Source of the DNA: an uncultured Burkholderiales bacterium
Lineage (GTDB): Bacteria > Pseudomonadota > Gammaproteobacteria > Burkholderiales > Burkholderiaceae_C
Assembly: GCA_903871545.1 (NCBI GenBank)
Contig: CAIQHG010000079.1
Span: 101,301-165,300 of the forward strand
Reading direction: 5' to 3'
DNA length: 64,000 nt
In this document: positions 43,431 to 53,301 of the stretch, in pieces
Numbering within the stretch: the stretch's first letter is position 1
How the letters are laid out: the number at the start of each line of letters is the position of its first letter
The notes under the pieces: model-generated
The model's input: only the letters and a program-made list of their open reading frames with translations
What the model was told of the DNA's origin: nothing
Databases searched by the model: none
Program-made: the position numbers and the translations under genes

Positions 43431-46010
43431 TTAAACGTTGGAAATTGTTTCAGCAGCAACACCAGTCACTGCATCAGCAACTGTTGCATTGGGATCAACT
43501 GCAGGCAGCCAAAAAGAGAAGCAGCAACCTGTTATCTGATCATCATTGTATAGGTTATCAGCTTGCATTCGGCCTTGATGGGATTCAACAATACTTCTGC
43601 ATAAATTTAATCCGATTCCAAGACCTTCTGTTTTGGTAGAGAAAAAAGCTTCAAATAGTCGCTCCAACACCTCAGGTGCTAAGCCCCCCCCTGTATCTTT
43701 GACGGCGAATTCGACCCTTTTTTCCCCCTCCACCTCAATCGTTGATACGTTTAGCTCTACATGACGGTTAGGGGACTCTTTTTTAGTTTGATCGATTGAT
43801 TCTGCAGCATTTTTTAGTAAATTAATCAGTACTTGTTGAATTAATATTCTGTCCATGTTGACCAGCGGCAGTCTTGGGGCAAAGTAGTGTGTGAAACGCA
43901 CTCTTCTTCGTTTTAACTCTATTTCCGCCAGCTCAATGGCCTCCATAGTGATGGCTATTACGTCCGTCAAAACTTGGTTGGCTTCACTGCGCTTTACAAA
44001 GCTTCGAATTCTTTGGATGATTTGACCAGCTCGCTGCGCTTGTTTGGCTGTTTTATCAAGCGTGATGAGGAGCTCTGACTCCACGATTTGTTGCTTTTTG
44101 ATACGAGAGATCATTCCCGTGCAGTAATTGGTGATGGCTGTAAGGGGCTGATTCAGCTCGTGCGCCACGCTAGAGGCCATCTCTCCCATTGTGATTAACC
44201 TGCTTGAGGCTTGTGCGTGCATTTCCTGAGTTTTTGCTTGTTCTGCTGCTTTTTTGCGGGCCGTAATATCGGTTGCAATTACCATTTGGGCAAGTCTGCC
44301 GTCTACCCAGTTTAGGTAGCGGGCTCGGACCTCTAGCCATTTGTTTAAGCTGGCCACAAAAATTTCAGCATGGTCTGAGCTTGCTTCAGCCATGCCCACA
44401 GAGGGGAAGCCGGCTAAATTATCCTCATCCGACGGGCTTTGAATCTCCCGACTGGGCATTCCTGCTTGTTGGACCAAAGATAAATGACCATCGCTTTCAT
44501 TATGAAACCATAAGCGGTATAGCTTGTTTGCAAATAATAGCTCAGCACTGCCCAAAGGGGTGACGGACACAGAGGCATCTAGGGCCTCAAGCACGGTGGT
44601 AAATCTTTCATGTGACGCAGATAACTGATTGCGTATTTTATTGGGCTCTGTGATGTCGGTCATGGATGTCATCCAACCGGTTTGAACCCCGTACGCGTCC
44701 ACCAACGGGGAGACATACAGTCGAGCATCAAATATCTTCCCCTCTCGGTGTTGAACCTTTACTTGGTAACCTCCTGCAGGGGTGAGTCCTTTAAGTTCAT
44801 TTTGAAGCATTATTGAGAGCGCCGGAATGTAATCTGTGGGCCAATAGGGAAAGGGAGGGGGACACCCTACTAATTCTTCCTCATTCCAACCCGTCATTTG
44901 GCAAAAGGCGGCGTTTACGTAGGTTATCTTTCCCTCAAGATCCATCACTCGCATACCCGTTAAGATCGAATTTTCCATTGCTCTTCTAAAATTCGTCTCT
45001 GACAAAAGGGCCTCTTGGGCTTGCAAACGTTTTTTTGTATGTCGCCAAGTTCCAATCAGCATCCATCCCGTCAACAGACTAAGGGCTGTGACGAGTCTGA
45101 ATAAGCCGTTTCCGATCAATCCTTGCGAGGTTCTATAGTTGGTCGCTTTAATTTGTAAAGAATCCCCAAACGGCGACATAGGAGCGGTTGTTACTAGGGA
45201 CTCTGTTGTCCAAGGGAGACGAGGGAGAAGGGTTTTTTGTTTAGTGGCCAAACGGCCTGCAATTAATTTGCCATTAGGCCCAATGATAGAGATCGCATCT
45301 CGTTCACTTATATCATTTGGGACACTGTTTCGCAAAATTCCTTCAATTTCAAATTCGGTCATCAAAGCGCCCGAATAGACCCCTAGTTTGTAGAGGGGGA
45401 TGTACAGCTGAATGACATTGCTGTTGACTGGGCTGCCTCCCAGTTGTAGATCTGAATTTTGGTAACGATTAGTTTGAAAGGGTTTGGAATAAATGGATTG
45501 GTGCAGCTCTTTTGCGAGATTAAATGCTGTTACGCCGTTAGGTTCGATTAGTTTTTCTTTGTTTTTTATTTGTTGGTATCTGTCCATGAAGCCAGAGGTC
45601 GCGCTTTCTTTAATTTTTAAATCGCTAGTGATCCACGCAATTGAACTTAACTCTGGATATTCTTGAATGTAATTTTTGAATATTTTTTTAAAATCCGTTT
45701 TTACTTCCTCGTCTTTGATGATTTCACTGGCGATGCGCATGGCCTGTTCTTGACGCTCCAAGACTCTGAGCCGGATGTGCTGCTGTATGTACTCCACGTC
45801 GCTTCTGAGGGTTTCCTCCTCACGAATCATTTCCTCAAATCTAAGGTAGAAGAAGGCTGAAAAAATAGCTGCTAAAAATAGAATGACTGCTGTTAAGGGT
45901 GCAAACAAAGCAAGCCGATCTTGTCTCATGGGGCTTTGTTTTCGCCACCAGCCTAGCCACTTGGATGCTATTTCTTTCAAGACAGAGGAAGGTAATTTTT
46001 GAGTATTCAT
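43431..46010 (-). CDS. PAS-domain sensor histidine kinase (FixL/DctB-like)
   Basis: 859 residues. A first membrane helix (LFAPLTAVILFLAAIFSAFF, about residues 34-53) and a second (LFRLVTALSLLTGWMLIG, about 300-317) flank a periplasmic sensing domain of some 240 residues. Two PAS modules follow (ILTGMRVMDLEGKITYVNAA near 345; a second near 470), then the H-box GEMASSVAHELNQPLTAITN near 615 and an HATPase with N box NLLKNAAESIDQ, DTGGGL and GLGIGLNLCRSIVE. The layout is that of kinases sensing small carboxylates. It is transcribed with the FixJ-type regulator. Confidence 0.92.
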   Translation of the reverse strand: MNTQKLPSSVLKEIASKWLGWWRKQSPMRQDRLALFAPLTAVILFLAAIFSAFFYLRFEEMIREEETLRSDVEYIQQHIRLRVLERQEQAMRIASEIIKDEEVKTDFKKIFKNYIQEYPELSSIAWITSDLKIKESATSGFMDRYQQIKNKEKLIEPNGVTAFNLAKELHQSIYSKPFQTNRYQNSDLQLGGSPVNSNVIQLYIPLYKLGVYSGALMTEFEIEGILRNSVPNDISERDAISIIGPNGKLIAGRLATKQKTLLPRLPWTTESLVTTAPMSPFGDSLQIKATNYRTSQGLIGNGLFRLVTALSLLTGWMLIGTWRHTKKRLQAQEALLSETNFRRAMENSILTGMRVMDLEGKITYVNAAFCQMTGWNEEELVGCPPPFPYWPTDYIPALSIMLQNELKGLTPAGGYQVKVQHREGKIFDARLYVSPLVDAYGVQTGWMTSMTDITEPNKIRNQLSASHERFTTVLEALDASVSVTPLGSAELLFANKLYRLWFHNESDGHLSLVQQAGMPSREIQSPSDEDNLAGFPSVGMAEASSDHAEIFVASLNKWLEVRARYLNWVDGRLAQMVIATDITARKKAAEQAKTQEMHAQASSRLITMGEMASSVAHELNQPLTAITNYCTGMISRIKKQQIVESELLITLDKTAKQAQRAGQIIQRIRSFVKRSEANQVLTDVIAITMEAIELAEIELKRRRVRFTHYFAPRLPLVNMDRILIQQVLINLLKNAAESIDQTKKESPNRHVELNVSTIEVEGEKRVEFAVKDTGGGLAPEVLERLFEAFFSTKTEGLGIGLNLCRSIVESHQGRMQADNLYNDDQITGCCFSFWLPAVDPNATVADAVTGVAAETISNV

Positions 46011-46230
46011 TGTTCAATGCAGTTTAGTTTAATCCTTACCTTATTTCTTTACACCTCAGAGTATTAATTGTTGAAACAATACTTAAACAAGGCATATAGA
46101 ACTTCATCTTTGATTTCACAATGCAAAAAGATGGTGCACGATTTGAAATATCTAAGGAATCTGCGATAAAATGACTCAACATACAAATAAAAATGCTTTA
46201 ATGCTTTTAAAGCTAATTAAAGGGGACAAA
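46011..46230. other. Divergent promoter region between the PAS kinase and aceE
   Basis: About 220 bp, A+T-rich, holding the promoters of the kinase operon and the pyruvate dehydrogenase operon. A direct-repeat-like ATTGTT/AACAAT pair occurs near 46067-46079 (GTTGAAACAATAC). I see no gene; the 20 codons upstream of the proposed aceE start are not convincing coding sequence. Confidence 0.4.
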
Positions 46231-48942
46231 ATGTCAAAAGACAAAACGAATTTTGAAGCTATTGAGGATCTTGACCTAGACAGCTTAGAGACCAGAGAGT
46301 GGAAAGATGCATTGACCGCTGTCATACAAGCCCAGGGTACTGAAAGAGCGCACTACTTATTAGAACAACTATTGGCACATGCTCGTGAAAACAGCATAGA
46401 TATGCCTTTTTCAGGTAACACTGCTTACTTGAACACCATAGCCACAGAGGACGAGGAAAGCTGTCCAGGAAACATTGAAATAGAGGAGCGTTTACGCGCT
46501 TACATGCGTTGGAATGCCATGGCGATGGTCGTTAAGGCAAACCGCCACCATCCTGTAGACGGTGGGGACCTAGGGGGACACATTGGCTCTTTTGCTTCTT
46601 TGGCGCATATGTTTGGTGCCGGATTCAATCACTTTTGGCACGCAGAGAATGAAAATCACGGCGGTGATTTGATCTTTATTCAAGGTCACGTCTCTCCGGG
46701 TGTCTATGCACGTGCCTATTTAGAAGGACGTTTAACGCAGGAGCAACTCCTGAACTTTCGCCAAGAAGTGGACGGTAACGGGCTTTCAAGCTATCCGCAC
46801 CCTAAACTCATGCCTGAGTTTTGGCAGTTCCCAACCGTATCGATGGGGCTTGGTCCTCTAATGGCAATTTATCAAGCTCGTTTTCTTAAATACCTTCATG
46901 CCAGGGGCATTGCAAATACTGAAAATAGAAAAGTTTGGGTATTTTGCGGGGACGGTGAAATGGATGAGGTTGAGTCCCTTGGTGCTATAGGAATGGCAGC
47001 TCGCGAAAAATTAGATAATTTAATATTCGTCATAAATTGCAATCTGCAGCGCTTAGATGGTCCAGTCAGGGGTAACGGAAAAATAATTCAAGAACTGGAA
47101 GGCGAGTTTCGAGGTGCCGGCTGGAACGTGATCAAAGTGATCTGGGGCAGTGACTGGGATGCACTCATTGCTAAAGACAAAAACGGCGCCTTGCATAAAA
47201 TAATGATGGATACCTTAGACGGCGACTATCAAGCATTTAAAGCCAACGACGGAGCCTATGTAAGAAAGCATTTCTTTGGTCGCAGTCCAGAAACACTTGA
47301 GATGGTCTCTAAGATGACGGATCAAGAAATTTGGAATTTGCGTCGAGGTGGACATGATCCCAAAAAGGTATATGCAGCCTACGCTCAAGCAGTCAAGCAC
47401 AAGGATCAACCTACTGTTTTACTTATTAAAACAGTTAAAGGTTTCGGTATGGGCAAAGTGGGTGAGGGAAAAAATACAGTCCACCAAACAAAAAAATTAT
47501 TGGATGAAGACATTAAGGAATTTCGAGATCGCTTCAACATACCGATCCCAGATAGCGAACTCCCTAATATTCCTTTTTACAAGCCCGCTGACGACACACC
47601 GGAGATTCAGTACCTGCATGAAAGACGAAAAGCGCTTGGTGGGTATCTACCCCAAAGGAGAAAGCAGGCCAGTGAGAGCTTTAAAGTACCACCAATTGAT
47701 ACCTTTAAAGCTGTGATGGATCCGACCACCGAGGGCAGAGAGATTTCGACCACCCAGGCCTATGTTCGTTTTCTAACTCAACTGTTAAGAGACAAGGAAA
47801 TTGGACCAAGGGTTGTGCCTATTTTGGTTGATGAGGCAAGAACTTTTGGAATGGAGGGGTTGTTCAGGCAAATCGGTATTTATAACCCTGCTGGACAGCA
47901 GTACACGCCTGTTGATAAAGACCAGGTTATGTATTACCGGGAGGATGTGGCGGGTCAAATTTTGCAAGAAGGCATCAACGAGGCGGGGGGGATGAGTAGT
48001 TGGATTGCAGCGGCGACCTCATACTCTACCAATAACCGCATTATGGTTCCATTTTATGTTTACTATTCCATGTTCGGTTTTCAGCGCATCGGAGATTTAG
48101 CGTGGGCAGCCGGTGACATGCAAGCCAGAGGATTTTTGCTGGGAGGCACCTCAGGGCGAACTACACTGAACGGGGAGGGGCTTCAGCACGAGGATGGTCA
48201 CAGCCACATATTGGCTGGAACTATACCCAACTGTGTGAGCTATGACCCAACCTTTGCTCATGAGGTGGGAGTAATTCTTCACCACGGGCTGCAACGCATG
48301 GTAGAGCGTCAAGAGAACGTATTTTTCTATATTACTTTGCTCAACGAGAATTATCCAATGCCCGGTATTAAAGCGGGCACGCAGGAGCAAATCATCAAGG
48401 GTATGTACTTGTTGGAGCAAGGGGAGGGTCCCAAGAAAGCCCCAAGGGTAAATTTGTTAGGCTCAGGAACCATCCTACGGGAGTCTCAAGCAGCTAAAGA
48501 GCTTTTGCTAAAAGACTTTGGTGTTGTCGCTAACGTTTGGAGTTGTCCAAGCTTTAATGAACTGGCCAGAGATGGACAAGCCGCTGAGCGCTGGAATTTA
48601 CTCAATCCTGAGCAGGCCCCAAAAGTTTCGTTTGTCAGCTCTCAGCTTGAGCCCCACCCGGGTCCAGTTGTTGCGTCTACGGATTACATGAAATCTTACG
48701 CGGATCAAATCAGGTCTTTCATACCCAAGGATAAAGTCTACAAAGTACTCGGAACTGATGGATTTGGCAGAAGCGACTTTAGATCTAAATTAAGAGAGCA
48801 CTTTGAGATCAATCGTCACTACATTGTTGTTGCCTCATTGAAAGCGCTCGCAGAGAGTGGCTCCATTGATATAGCGAAGGTAAGTGAAGCGATCAAAAAA
48901 TACGGAATTAATACCGATAAGATCAATCCCTTAAACGCATAA
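46231..48942 (+). CDS. aceE: Pyruvate dehydrogenase E1 component (homodimeric)
   Basis: 903 residues from the ATG at 46231, chosen because AGGGGAC lies at the right distance and because the longer frame adds a sequence without homology. Thiamine diphosphate motif VFCGDGEMDEVESLGAIGMA near residue 240, with NCNLQRLDGPVRGNGKIIQE following; RRGGHDPKKVYAAYA and the C-terminal TDGFGRSDFRSKLREHFEIN are typical of AceE. It decarboxylates pyruvate and loads the acetyl group on lipoyl-E2. First gene of the operon aceE-aceF-lpdA. Confidence 0.97.
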   Translation: MSKDKTNFEAIEDLDLDSLETREWKDALTAVIQAQGTERAHYLLEQLLAHARENSIDMPFSGNTAYLNTIATEDEESCPGNIEIEERLRAYMRWNAMAMVVKANRHHPVDGGDLGGHIGSFASLAHMFGAGFNHFWHAENENHGGDLIFIQGHVSPGVYARAYLEGRLTQEQLLNFRQEVDGNGLSSYPHPKLMPEFWQFPTVSMGLGPLMAIYQARFLKYLHARGIANTENRKVWVFCGDGEMDEVESLGAIGMAAREKLDNLIFVINCNLQRLDGPVRGNGKIIQELEGEFRGAGWNVIKVIWGSDWDALIAKDKNGALHKIMMDTLDGDYQAFKANDGAYVRKHFFGRSPETLEMVSKMTDQEIWNLRRGGHDPKKVYAAYAQAVKHKDQPTVLLIKTVKGFGMGKVGEGKNTVHQTKKLLDEDIKEFRDRFNIPIPDSELPNIPFYKPADDTPEIQYLHERRKALGGYLPQRRKQASESFKVPPIDTFKAVMDPTTEGREISTTQAYVRFLTQLLRDKEIGPRVVPILVDEARTFGMEGLFRQIGIYNPAGQQYTPVDKDQVMYYREDVAGQILQEGINEAGGMSSWIAAATSYSTNNRIMVPFYVYYSMFGFQRIGDLAWAAGDMQARGFLLGGTSGRTTLNGEGLQHEDGHSHILAGTIPNCVSYDPTFAHEVGVILHHGLQRMVERQENVFFYITLLNENYPMPGIKAGTQEQIIKGMYLLEQGEGPKKAPRVNLLGSGTILRESQAAKELLLKDFGVVANVWSCPSFNELARDGQAAERWNLLNPEQAPKVSFVSSQLEPHPGPVVASTDYMKSYADQIRSFIPKDKVYKVLGTDGFGRSDFRSKLREHFEINRHYIVVASLKALAESGSIDIAKVSEAIKKYGINTDKINPLNA

Positions 48943-48958
48943 TAAAAAGGAGACTGAA

Positions 48959-50734
48959 ATGGCTTTAATTGAAATAAAAGTACCCGATATTGGGGACTTC
49001 AGTGATGTCTCCGTGATTGAGCTGTTGGTCAAGCCAGGAGACGCGGTTAAGCAGGAACAATCTCTCATCACCGTTGAGTCGGACAAGGCATCAATGGAGA
49101 TTCCTTGCTCGGCAAGCGGCGTTGTTCGCGAGCTCAAAGTTAAACTAGGTGATAAGGTGCATGAGGGAAGTGTTTTGCTGATGCTTGAGACTTCGGTCCA
49201 ACATGATCCATCCTCGTCTGCACCAGTTGCTGCATCTCTTTTATCTGCAGTGTCTACTGTTTCTACCTCCCCTGTCCCCACTTCGGCTTCAAAAACTGGG
49301 ACCAGCTTGGGATCCCATGTCACGAGCTCTAATTTAAAAGGCGGCTCAGGCGCGCAAAAACGAGTTGAGGTGAAGATTCCCGATATTGGAGATTTTAAAG
49401 ATGTCTCCGTGATTGAGCTCTTGGCTAAGACCGGGGACCGTATAGAGGTCGATCAATCTTTGATTACCATTGAGTCCGATAAAGCCTCTATGGAAATACC
49501 TTCCTCTCACGCGGGGGTTTTAATGGAGCTAAAAGTAAAGATCGGGGACAAGGTCAATATCGGAGACTTATTAGCGGTGCTTCAGAGTAGTGAAAATGTT
49601 AGCCAGGAGACCTCTGCCCCGCTTTCTGCCCCAGTCATGGCTCAGTCCTCACTGGGTTCACCTTCCCCTTTGGGTGCATCTTTTGAAGCCTCAGCTTCCC
49701 TTCAAACTTATCCTGAGGCTTCCCCCCTACCCGTTCCTTTGCATCAGCCCGCAAATCCTTTAACGGCAGGCGGCAAAACGCCTCATGCGTCTCCCTCAGT
49801 GCGCAAATTTGCTCGCGAACTCGCTGTTCCACTTGATGAGTTAACGGGCTCTGGCCCTAAGGGCAGAATAACGCATGAAGATGTCCAGTCATTTACACGC
49901 TCCGTTATGCTTGGAGACGCAGCGACTAAGGCGCAACAAAGTAAATCAGGCGCCTCTCAAAGCGGCTTAGGCTCCGGGTCTGGGGTCGGATCCGGCGCTG
50001 CCCTCGGTCTGATTGCATGGCCAGTTGTAGACTTTGCTAAATTCGGACCCATAGAGCGCAAGCCTATGAGCAGGATTAAAAAAATAAGTGGTGCCAATCT
50101 CCACCGTAATTGGGTAATGATTCCCCATGTCACCAACCATGATGACGCCGACATCACAGAGTTAGAGGCCTTTAGGGTATCGACCAACAAAGAAAATGAG
50201 AAATCAGGCGTTAAAGTCACAATGCTTGCCTTTTTAATCAAAGCCTGTGTGGCTTGCTTGAAAAAATTTCCTGAATTCAACAGTTCCCTGGACGGCGAGG
50301 ATTTGGTATATAAATCTTATTACAACATTGGCTTTGCTGCTGACACACCAAATGGGCTCATGGTTCCAGTGCTAAAGAACGCTGATTCCAAAGGTGTTTT
50401 GCAAATTAGCCAAGAGATGGGGGAGCTTGCTAAAAAAGCCCGAGAGGGCAAACTCTCACCAACGGAGATGACGGGGGCTACTTTCACCATCTCCAGTTTA
50501 GGAGGAATTGGCGGCCGTTATTTCAATCCCATTATCAACGCGCCAGAGGTCTCCATTTTGGGTGTCTGTAAAAGCTCTACTCAACCCGTTTGGAATGGCA
50601 AAGAGTTTGCGCCGCGTTTGATGTTGCCCCTGTCTCTAAGTTGGGACCACCGGGTCATAGACGGGGCATCTGCAGCTCGTTTTAATGCACATTTGGGTCA
50701 AATTTTGTCCGATTTCCGACGCGTACTGCTCTAA
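48959..50734 (+). CDS. aceF: Dihydrolipoamide acetyltransferase E2 of pyruvate dehydrogenase
   Basis: 591 residues. Two lipoyl domains lie at about 1-80 and 135-215, each with the lipoylation site ESDKASMEIP, joined by Ala/Ser/Pro-rich linkers. The peripheral subunit-binding domain is near 280-315 (ASPSVRKFARELAVPLDELT, then GSGPKGRITHEDV), and the catalytic domain ends with SLSWDHRVIDGASAARF, carrying the DHRxxDG acyltransferase motif. It transfers the acetyl group to CoA and forms the core of the complex. A ribosome site AAGGAGA precedes it. Confidence 0.97.
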   Translation: MALIEIKVPDIGDFSDVSVIELLVKPGDAVKQEQSLITVESDKASMEIPCSASGVVRELKVKLGDKVHEGSVLLMLETSVQHDPSSSAPVAASLLSAVSTVSTSPVPTSASKTGTSLGSHVTSSNLKGGSGAQKRVEVKIPDIGDFKDVSVIELLAKTGDRIEVDQSLITIESDKASMEIPSSHAGVLMELKVKIGDKVNIGDLLAVLQSSENVSQETSAPLSAPVMAQSSLGSPSPLGASFEASASLQTYPEASPLPVPLHQPANPLTAGGKTPHASPSVRKFARELAVPLDELTGSGPKGRITHEDVQSFTRSVMLGDAATKAQQSKSGASQSGLGSGSGVGSGAALGLIAWPVVDFAKFGPIERKPMSRIKKISGANLHRNWVMIPHVTNHDDADITELEAFRVSTNKENEKSGVKVTMLAFLIKACVACLKKFPEFNSSLDGEDLVYKSYYNIGFAADTPNGLMVPVLKNADSKGVLQISQEMGELAKKAREGKLSPTEMTGATFTISSLGGIGGRYFNPIINAPEVSILGVCKSSTQPVWNGKEFAPRLMLPLSLSWDHRVIDGASAARFNAHLGQILSDFRRVLL

Positions 50735-50748
50735 GAGGTAACTACTAA

Positions 50749-52638
50749 ATGACTCTTCTCGAAATCAAAGTCCCTGATATAGGTGACTTTAAAGATGTCT
50801 CAATAATTGAAATTTTAGTCAAACCAGGTGAACAAGTTAAAGTCGATCAAAGCTTGCTCACTGTGGAGTCTGATAAAGCCTCGATGGAGATTCCTTGCTC
50901 ACATGCGGGTATTATTAAAGAGCTTAGAGTTAAAATTGGGGACAAAGTAAACGAAGGAACAGTTGTTTTAACCCTTGAATCTGCCCTTCAAGATCAACCC
51001 ATCAGTTCTTTGACCAAAGGGTCAAGCGAAAGCGTTTTAGGGGGCGTTGATAAACGTTTGACTGAGAGCTCAGTCAAATCCAATACGGACAAAGCACCAT
51101 CTACTTCAAATCCTACTTCAAATCCTACTTCAAATCACACAGGCACCGCATCTAATTACTCGGGCGCCGTTGATTTTCAGTGCGATCTTCTCGTATTAGG
51201 TGGTGGTCCAGGCGGTTACTCTGCAGCCTTTAGGGCGGCTGATTTAGGTCTTAAGGTAGTAGTGGTCGAGCGTTACTCAACCCTTGGCGGCGTATGCTTA
51301 AACGTGGGTTGTATTCCTTCCAAAGCACTGCTGCACGTGGCAGCTGTTATGGATGAAGCCTCACACATGTCCAAGGCTGGAATAACCTTTGCAAAGCCCA
51401 CCATCAACTTAGAAGGATTGAGGTCACACAAACAAAAAGTTGTGGATAAATTAACCGGTGGTTTGGGTGCCATGGCAAAGATGCGCAAAGTTCAAACGGT
51501 GCGTGGACTTGGCTCTTTCTTGTCTCCTCATCATTTAAGTGTTGAGGAAACGACCGGTTCAGGACAAGAGAAGTCTGGTGTAAAAAAAGTTGTCGGCTTT
51601 AAGAGCTGCATTATTGCGGCGGGCTCACAATCCGTAAAGCTTCCCTTTATGCCAGTGCATCCACTCGTTGTTGATTCAACGGGCGCATTAGAGCTTAAAG
51701 AAATACCTAAAAGAATGTTAATTTTGGGAGGCGGAATAATTGGCCTTGAAATGGGAACCGTTTATTCCTCCCTCGGCGCAAGGCTTGATGTGGTCGAGAT
51801 GATGGATGGTTTAATGCAAGGTGCTGACCGTGACTTGGTTAAAGTGTGGCAAAAAATGAATGCTCCTCGCTTTGACAACATTATGCTTAAAACCAAAACT
51901 GTCGCAGCAAAAGTGGTCTCTGGAGGAATTGAAGTTAGTTTTGAAGGGGAGGGAGCCCCTAAGCCGCAGATTTATGATCTTGTTTTGCAAGCCGTTGGGA
52001 GGAGTCCAAACGGTCTAAAAATAGCGGCGGATAAAGCAGGTGTTCAAGTCACTGAGCGAGGATTTGTCCCCGTTGATATTCAAATGAGAACCAATGTCCC
52101 GCACATATTCGCAATTGGTGATTTGGTTGGACAACCCATGCTTGCCCATAAAGCGGTTCATGAGGCGCATGTAGCGGCCGAAGTGATAGCAGGAGAGTTG
52201 CTCGGTAACTCTGAGTTGGCGAGAAGCGCTTTTAATGCAAATGTGATACCCAGTGTGGCCTACACAGATCCAGAAATTGCTTGGGTTGGACTCACAGAGG
52301 ATCAGGCCAAAGCACAAGGTATTAAGATTAAAAAGGGTCTCTTTCCTTGGAATGCCTCTGGGCGTGCGATTGCCAATGGTCGAGACGAAGGGTTCACCAA
52401 ACTTTTGTTTGACGACGGTGAAGACGCCCATGGGCACGGGAAAATCCTGGGTGGGGGTATCGTGGGTACCCATGCGGGAGACATGATTGGTGAGGTGGCC
52501 CTCGCAATTGAGATGGGAGCTGATGCGGTCGATATCGGTAAAACGATTCACCCCCACCCCACCCTTGGAGAGAGTATCGGAATGGCCGCAGAGGTAGCTC
52601 ACGGTTCTTGCACTGACTTGCCGCCACTAAAAAGGTAA
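50749..52638 (+). CDS. lpdA: Dihydrolipoamide dehydrogenase E3 with N-terminal lipoyl domain
   Basis: 629 residues. An N-terminal lipoyl domain (residues 1-80, site ESDKASMEIP) is joined by a Ser/Thr/Asn linker to the flavoprotein: FAD motif LLVLGGGPGGYSAAFRAADL near residue 147, redox pair GGVCLNVGCIPSKALLH near 180, NAD motif RMLILGGGIIGLEMG near 322 and the C-terminal HPHPTLGESIGMAAE with the catalytic His-Glu. It reoxidises dihydrolipoamide. The lipoyl-E3 fusion is known in betaproteobacteria and Neisseria. It closes the operon, 14 bp after aceF. Confidence 0.97.
   Translation: MTLLEIKVPDIGDFKDVSIIEILVKPGEQVKVDQSLLTVESDKASMEIPCSHAGIIKELRVKIGDKVNEGTVVLTLESALQDQPISSLTKGSSESVLGGVDKRLTESSVKSNTDKAPSTSNPTSNPTSNHTGTASNYSGAVDFQCDLLVLGGGPGGYSAAFRAADLGLKVVVVERYSTLGGVCLNVGCIPSKALLHVAAVMDEASHMSKAGITFAKPTINLEGLRSHKQKVVDKLTGGLGAMAKMRKVQTVRGLGSFLSPHHLSVEETTGSGQEKSGVKKVVGFKSCIIAAGSQSVKLPFMPVHPLVVDSTGALELKEIPKRMLILGGGIIGLEMGTVYSSLGARLDVVEMMDGLMQGADRDLVKVWQKMNAPRFDNIMLKTKTVAAKVVSGGIEVSFEGEGAPKPQIYDLVLQAVGRSPNGLKIAADKAGVQVTERGFVPVDIQMRTNVPHIFAIGDLVGQPMLAHKAVHEAHVAAEVIAGELLGNSELARSAFNANVIPSVAYTDPEIAWVGLTEDQAKAQGIKIKKGLFPWNASGRAIANGRDEGFTKLLFDDGEDAHGHGKILGGGIVGTHAGDMIGEVALAIEMGADAVDIGKTIHPHPTLGESIGMAAEVAHGSCTDLPPLKR
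51101..51136. repeat. 12-bp tandem repeat in the lpdA linker, three copies
   Basis: Three perfect copies of CTACTTCAAATC encode a repeating Thr-Ser-Asn-Pro in the flexible linker between the lipoyl and flavoprotein domains. Length changes would keep the frame and only alter linker length. Confidence 0.92.
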
Positions 52639-53301
52639 ACCTGTTCTTCAAATTAAACCCTTGCGTCTGCGAGTTTTAGGCGGGCCAAATGAGGGAGGTC
52701 ATAAATAACGACAAGACTTCACTAACATCTTGTTTTTAAAATTTATCAATAAAGGCCCTCAAAGTTAGTTTGACCAGCGACGAGGAAAAAACTAATCGAC
52801 GATTCATTTCCAGAAGGCGTTGCGGCTGGAACTCGTTACGCGGAGCCGATGATGTCTCACCTTGATAGTGAGAGAGGATGATTGTTTGATATAGACCTAC
52901 TCCCTACACCCTCAGGAATTGATCTACATTATTTTTCAGATATGTGGCGCACACTCAATCAAGGGGACACAGTAACAAAGTATCGAGGGGGCTAGGGGCT
53001 ACGGGGCTAGGCACCGACGTTGGTTAGCTGATTCTTTAACCGCTCTTTATTTTCACCGAAGCGGATAAAACGCCCTAAATTTATTACAAAAAGTACTTGA
53101 ATAGTAGTAATTTTCGGGATGTTAAATAAATTTCGAAATTCCCTTGAGTATCACTTTTAGTTAAAAGAGGGTTTGCATTAGTTATTGACAATGATGGTGA
53201 TTGAAACAATCAATTAGGCATAAACCCGTATCTATATATAATAACCATCAATGAGTAACGCTCATTCAATAGTCTTTTTCAATCAACCAAAGGATCTCAA
53301 C
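52639..53301. other. Long non-coding region upstream of ahpC
   Basis: About 660 bp between the pdh operon and ahpC with no convincing gene on either strand. It includes three close GGGGCTA/GGGGCTAC copies near 52989-53011 (GGGGGCTAGGGGCTACGGGGCTAGG), an A+T-rich part from 53040 on and the candidate ahpC promoter at 53199-53242. An unannotated small RNA or a decayed gene cannot be excluded. Confidence 0.5.
53199..53242 (+). promoter_or_regulatory. Candidate ahpC promoter with upstream palindrome
   Basis: A perfect -10 element TATAAT at 53237-53242, with only a weak -35 (TTAGGC at 53214-53219, 17-bp spacing), and directly upstream the palindrome GATTGAAACAATC at 53199-53211. A weak -35 with a site touching it is what an activated promoter looks like; OxyR is the usual ahpC activator, but the palindrome does not match the classical ATAG-type OxyR site well. 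Confidence 0.45.

Noticed and set aside
52015..52602. 195-codon reverse ORF
   Set aside because: Antisense to lpdA, which is complete and conserved.
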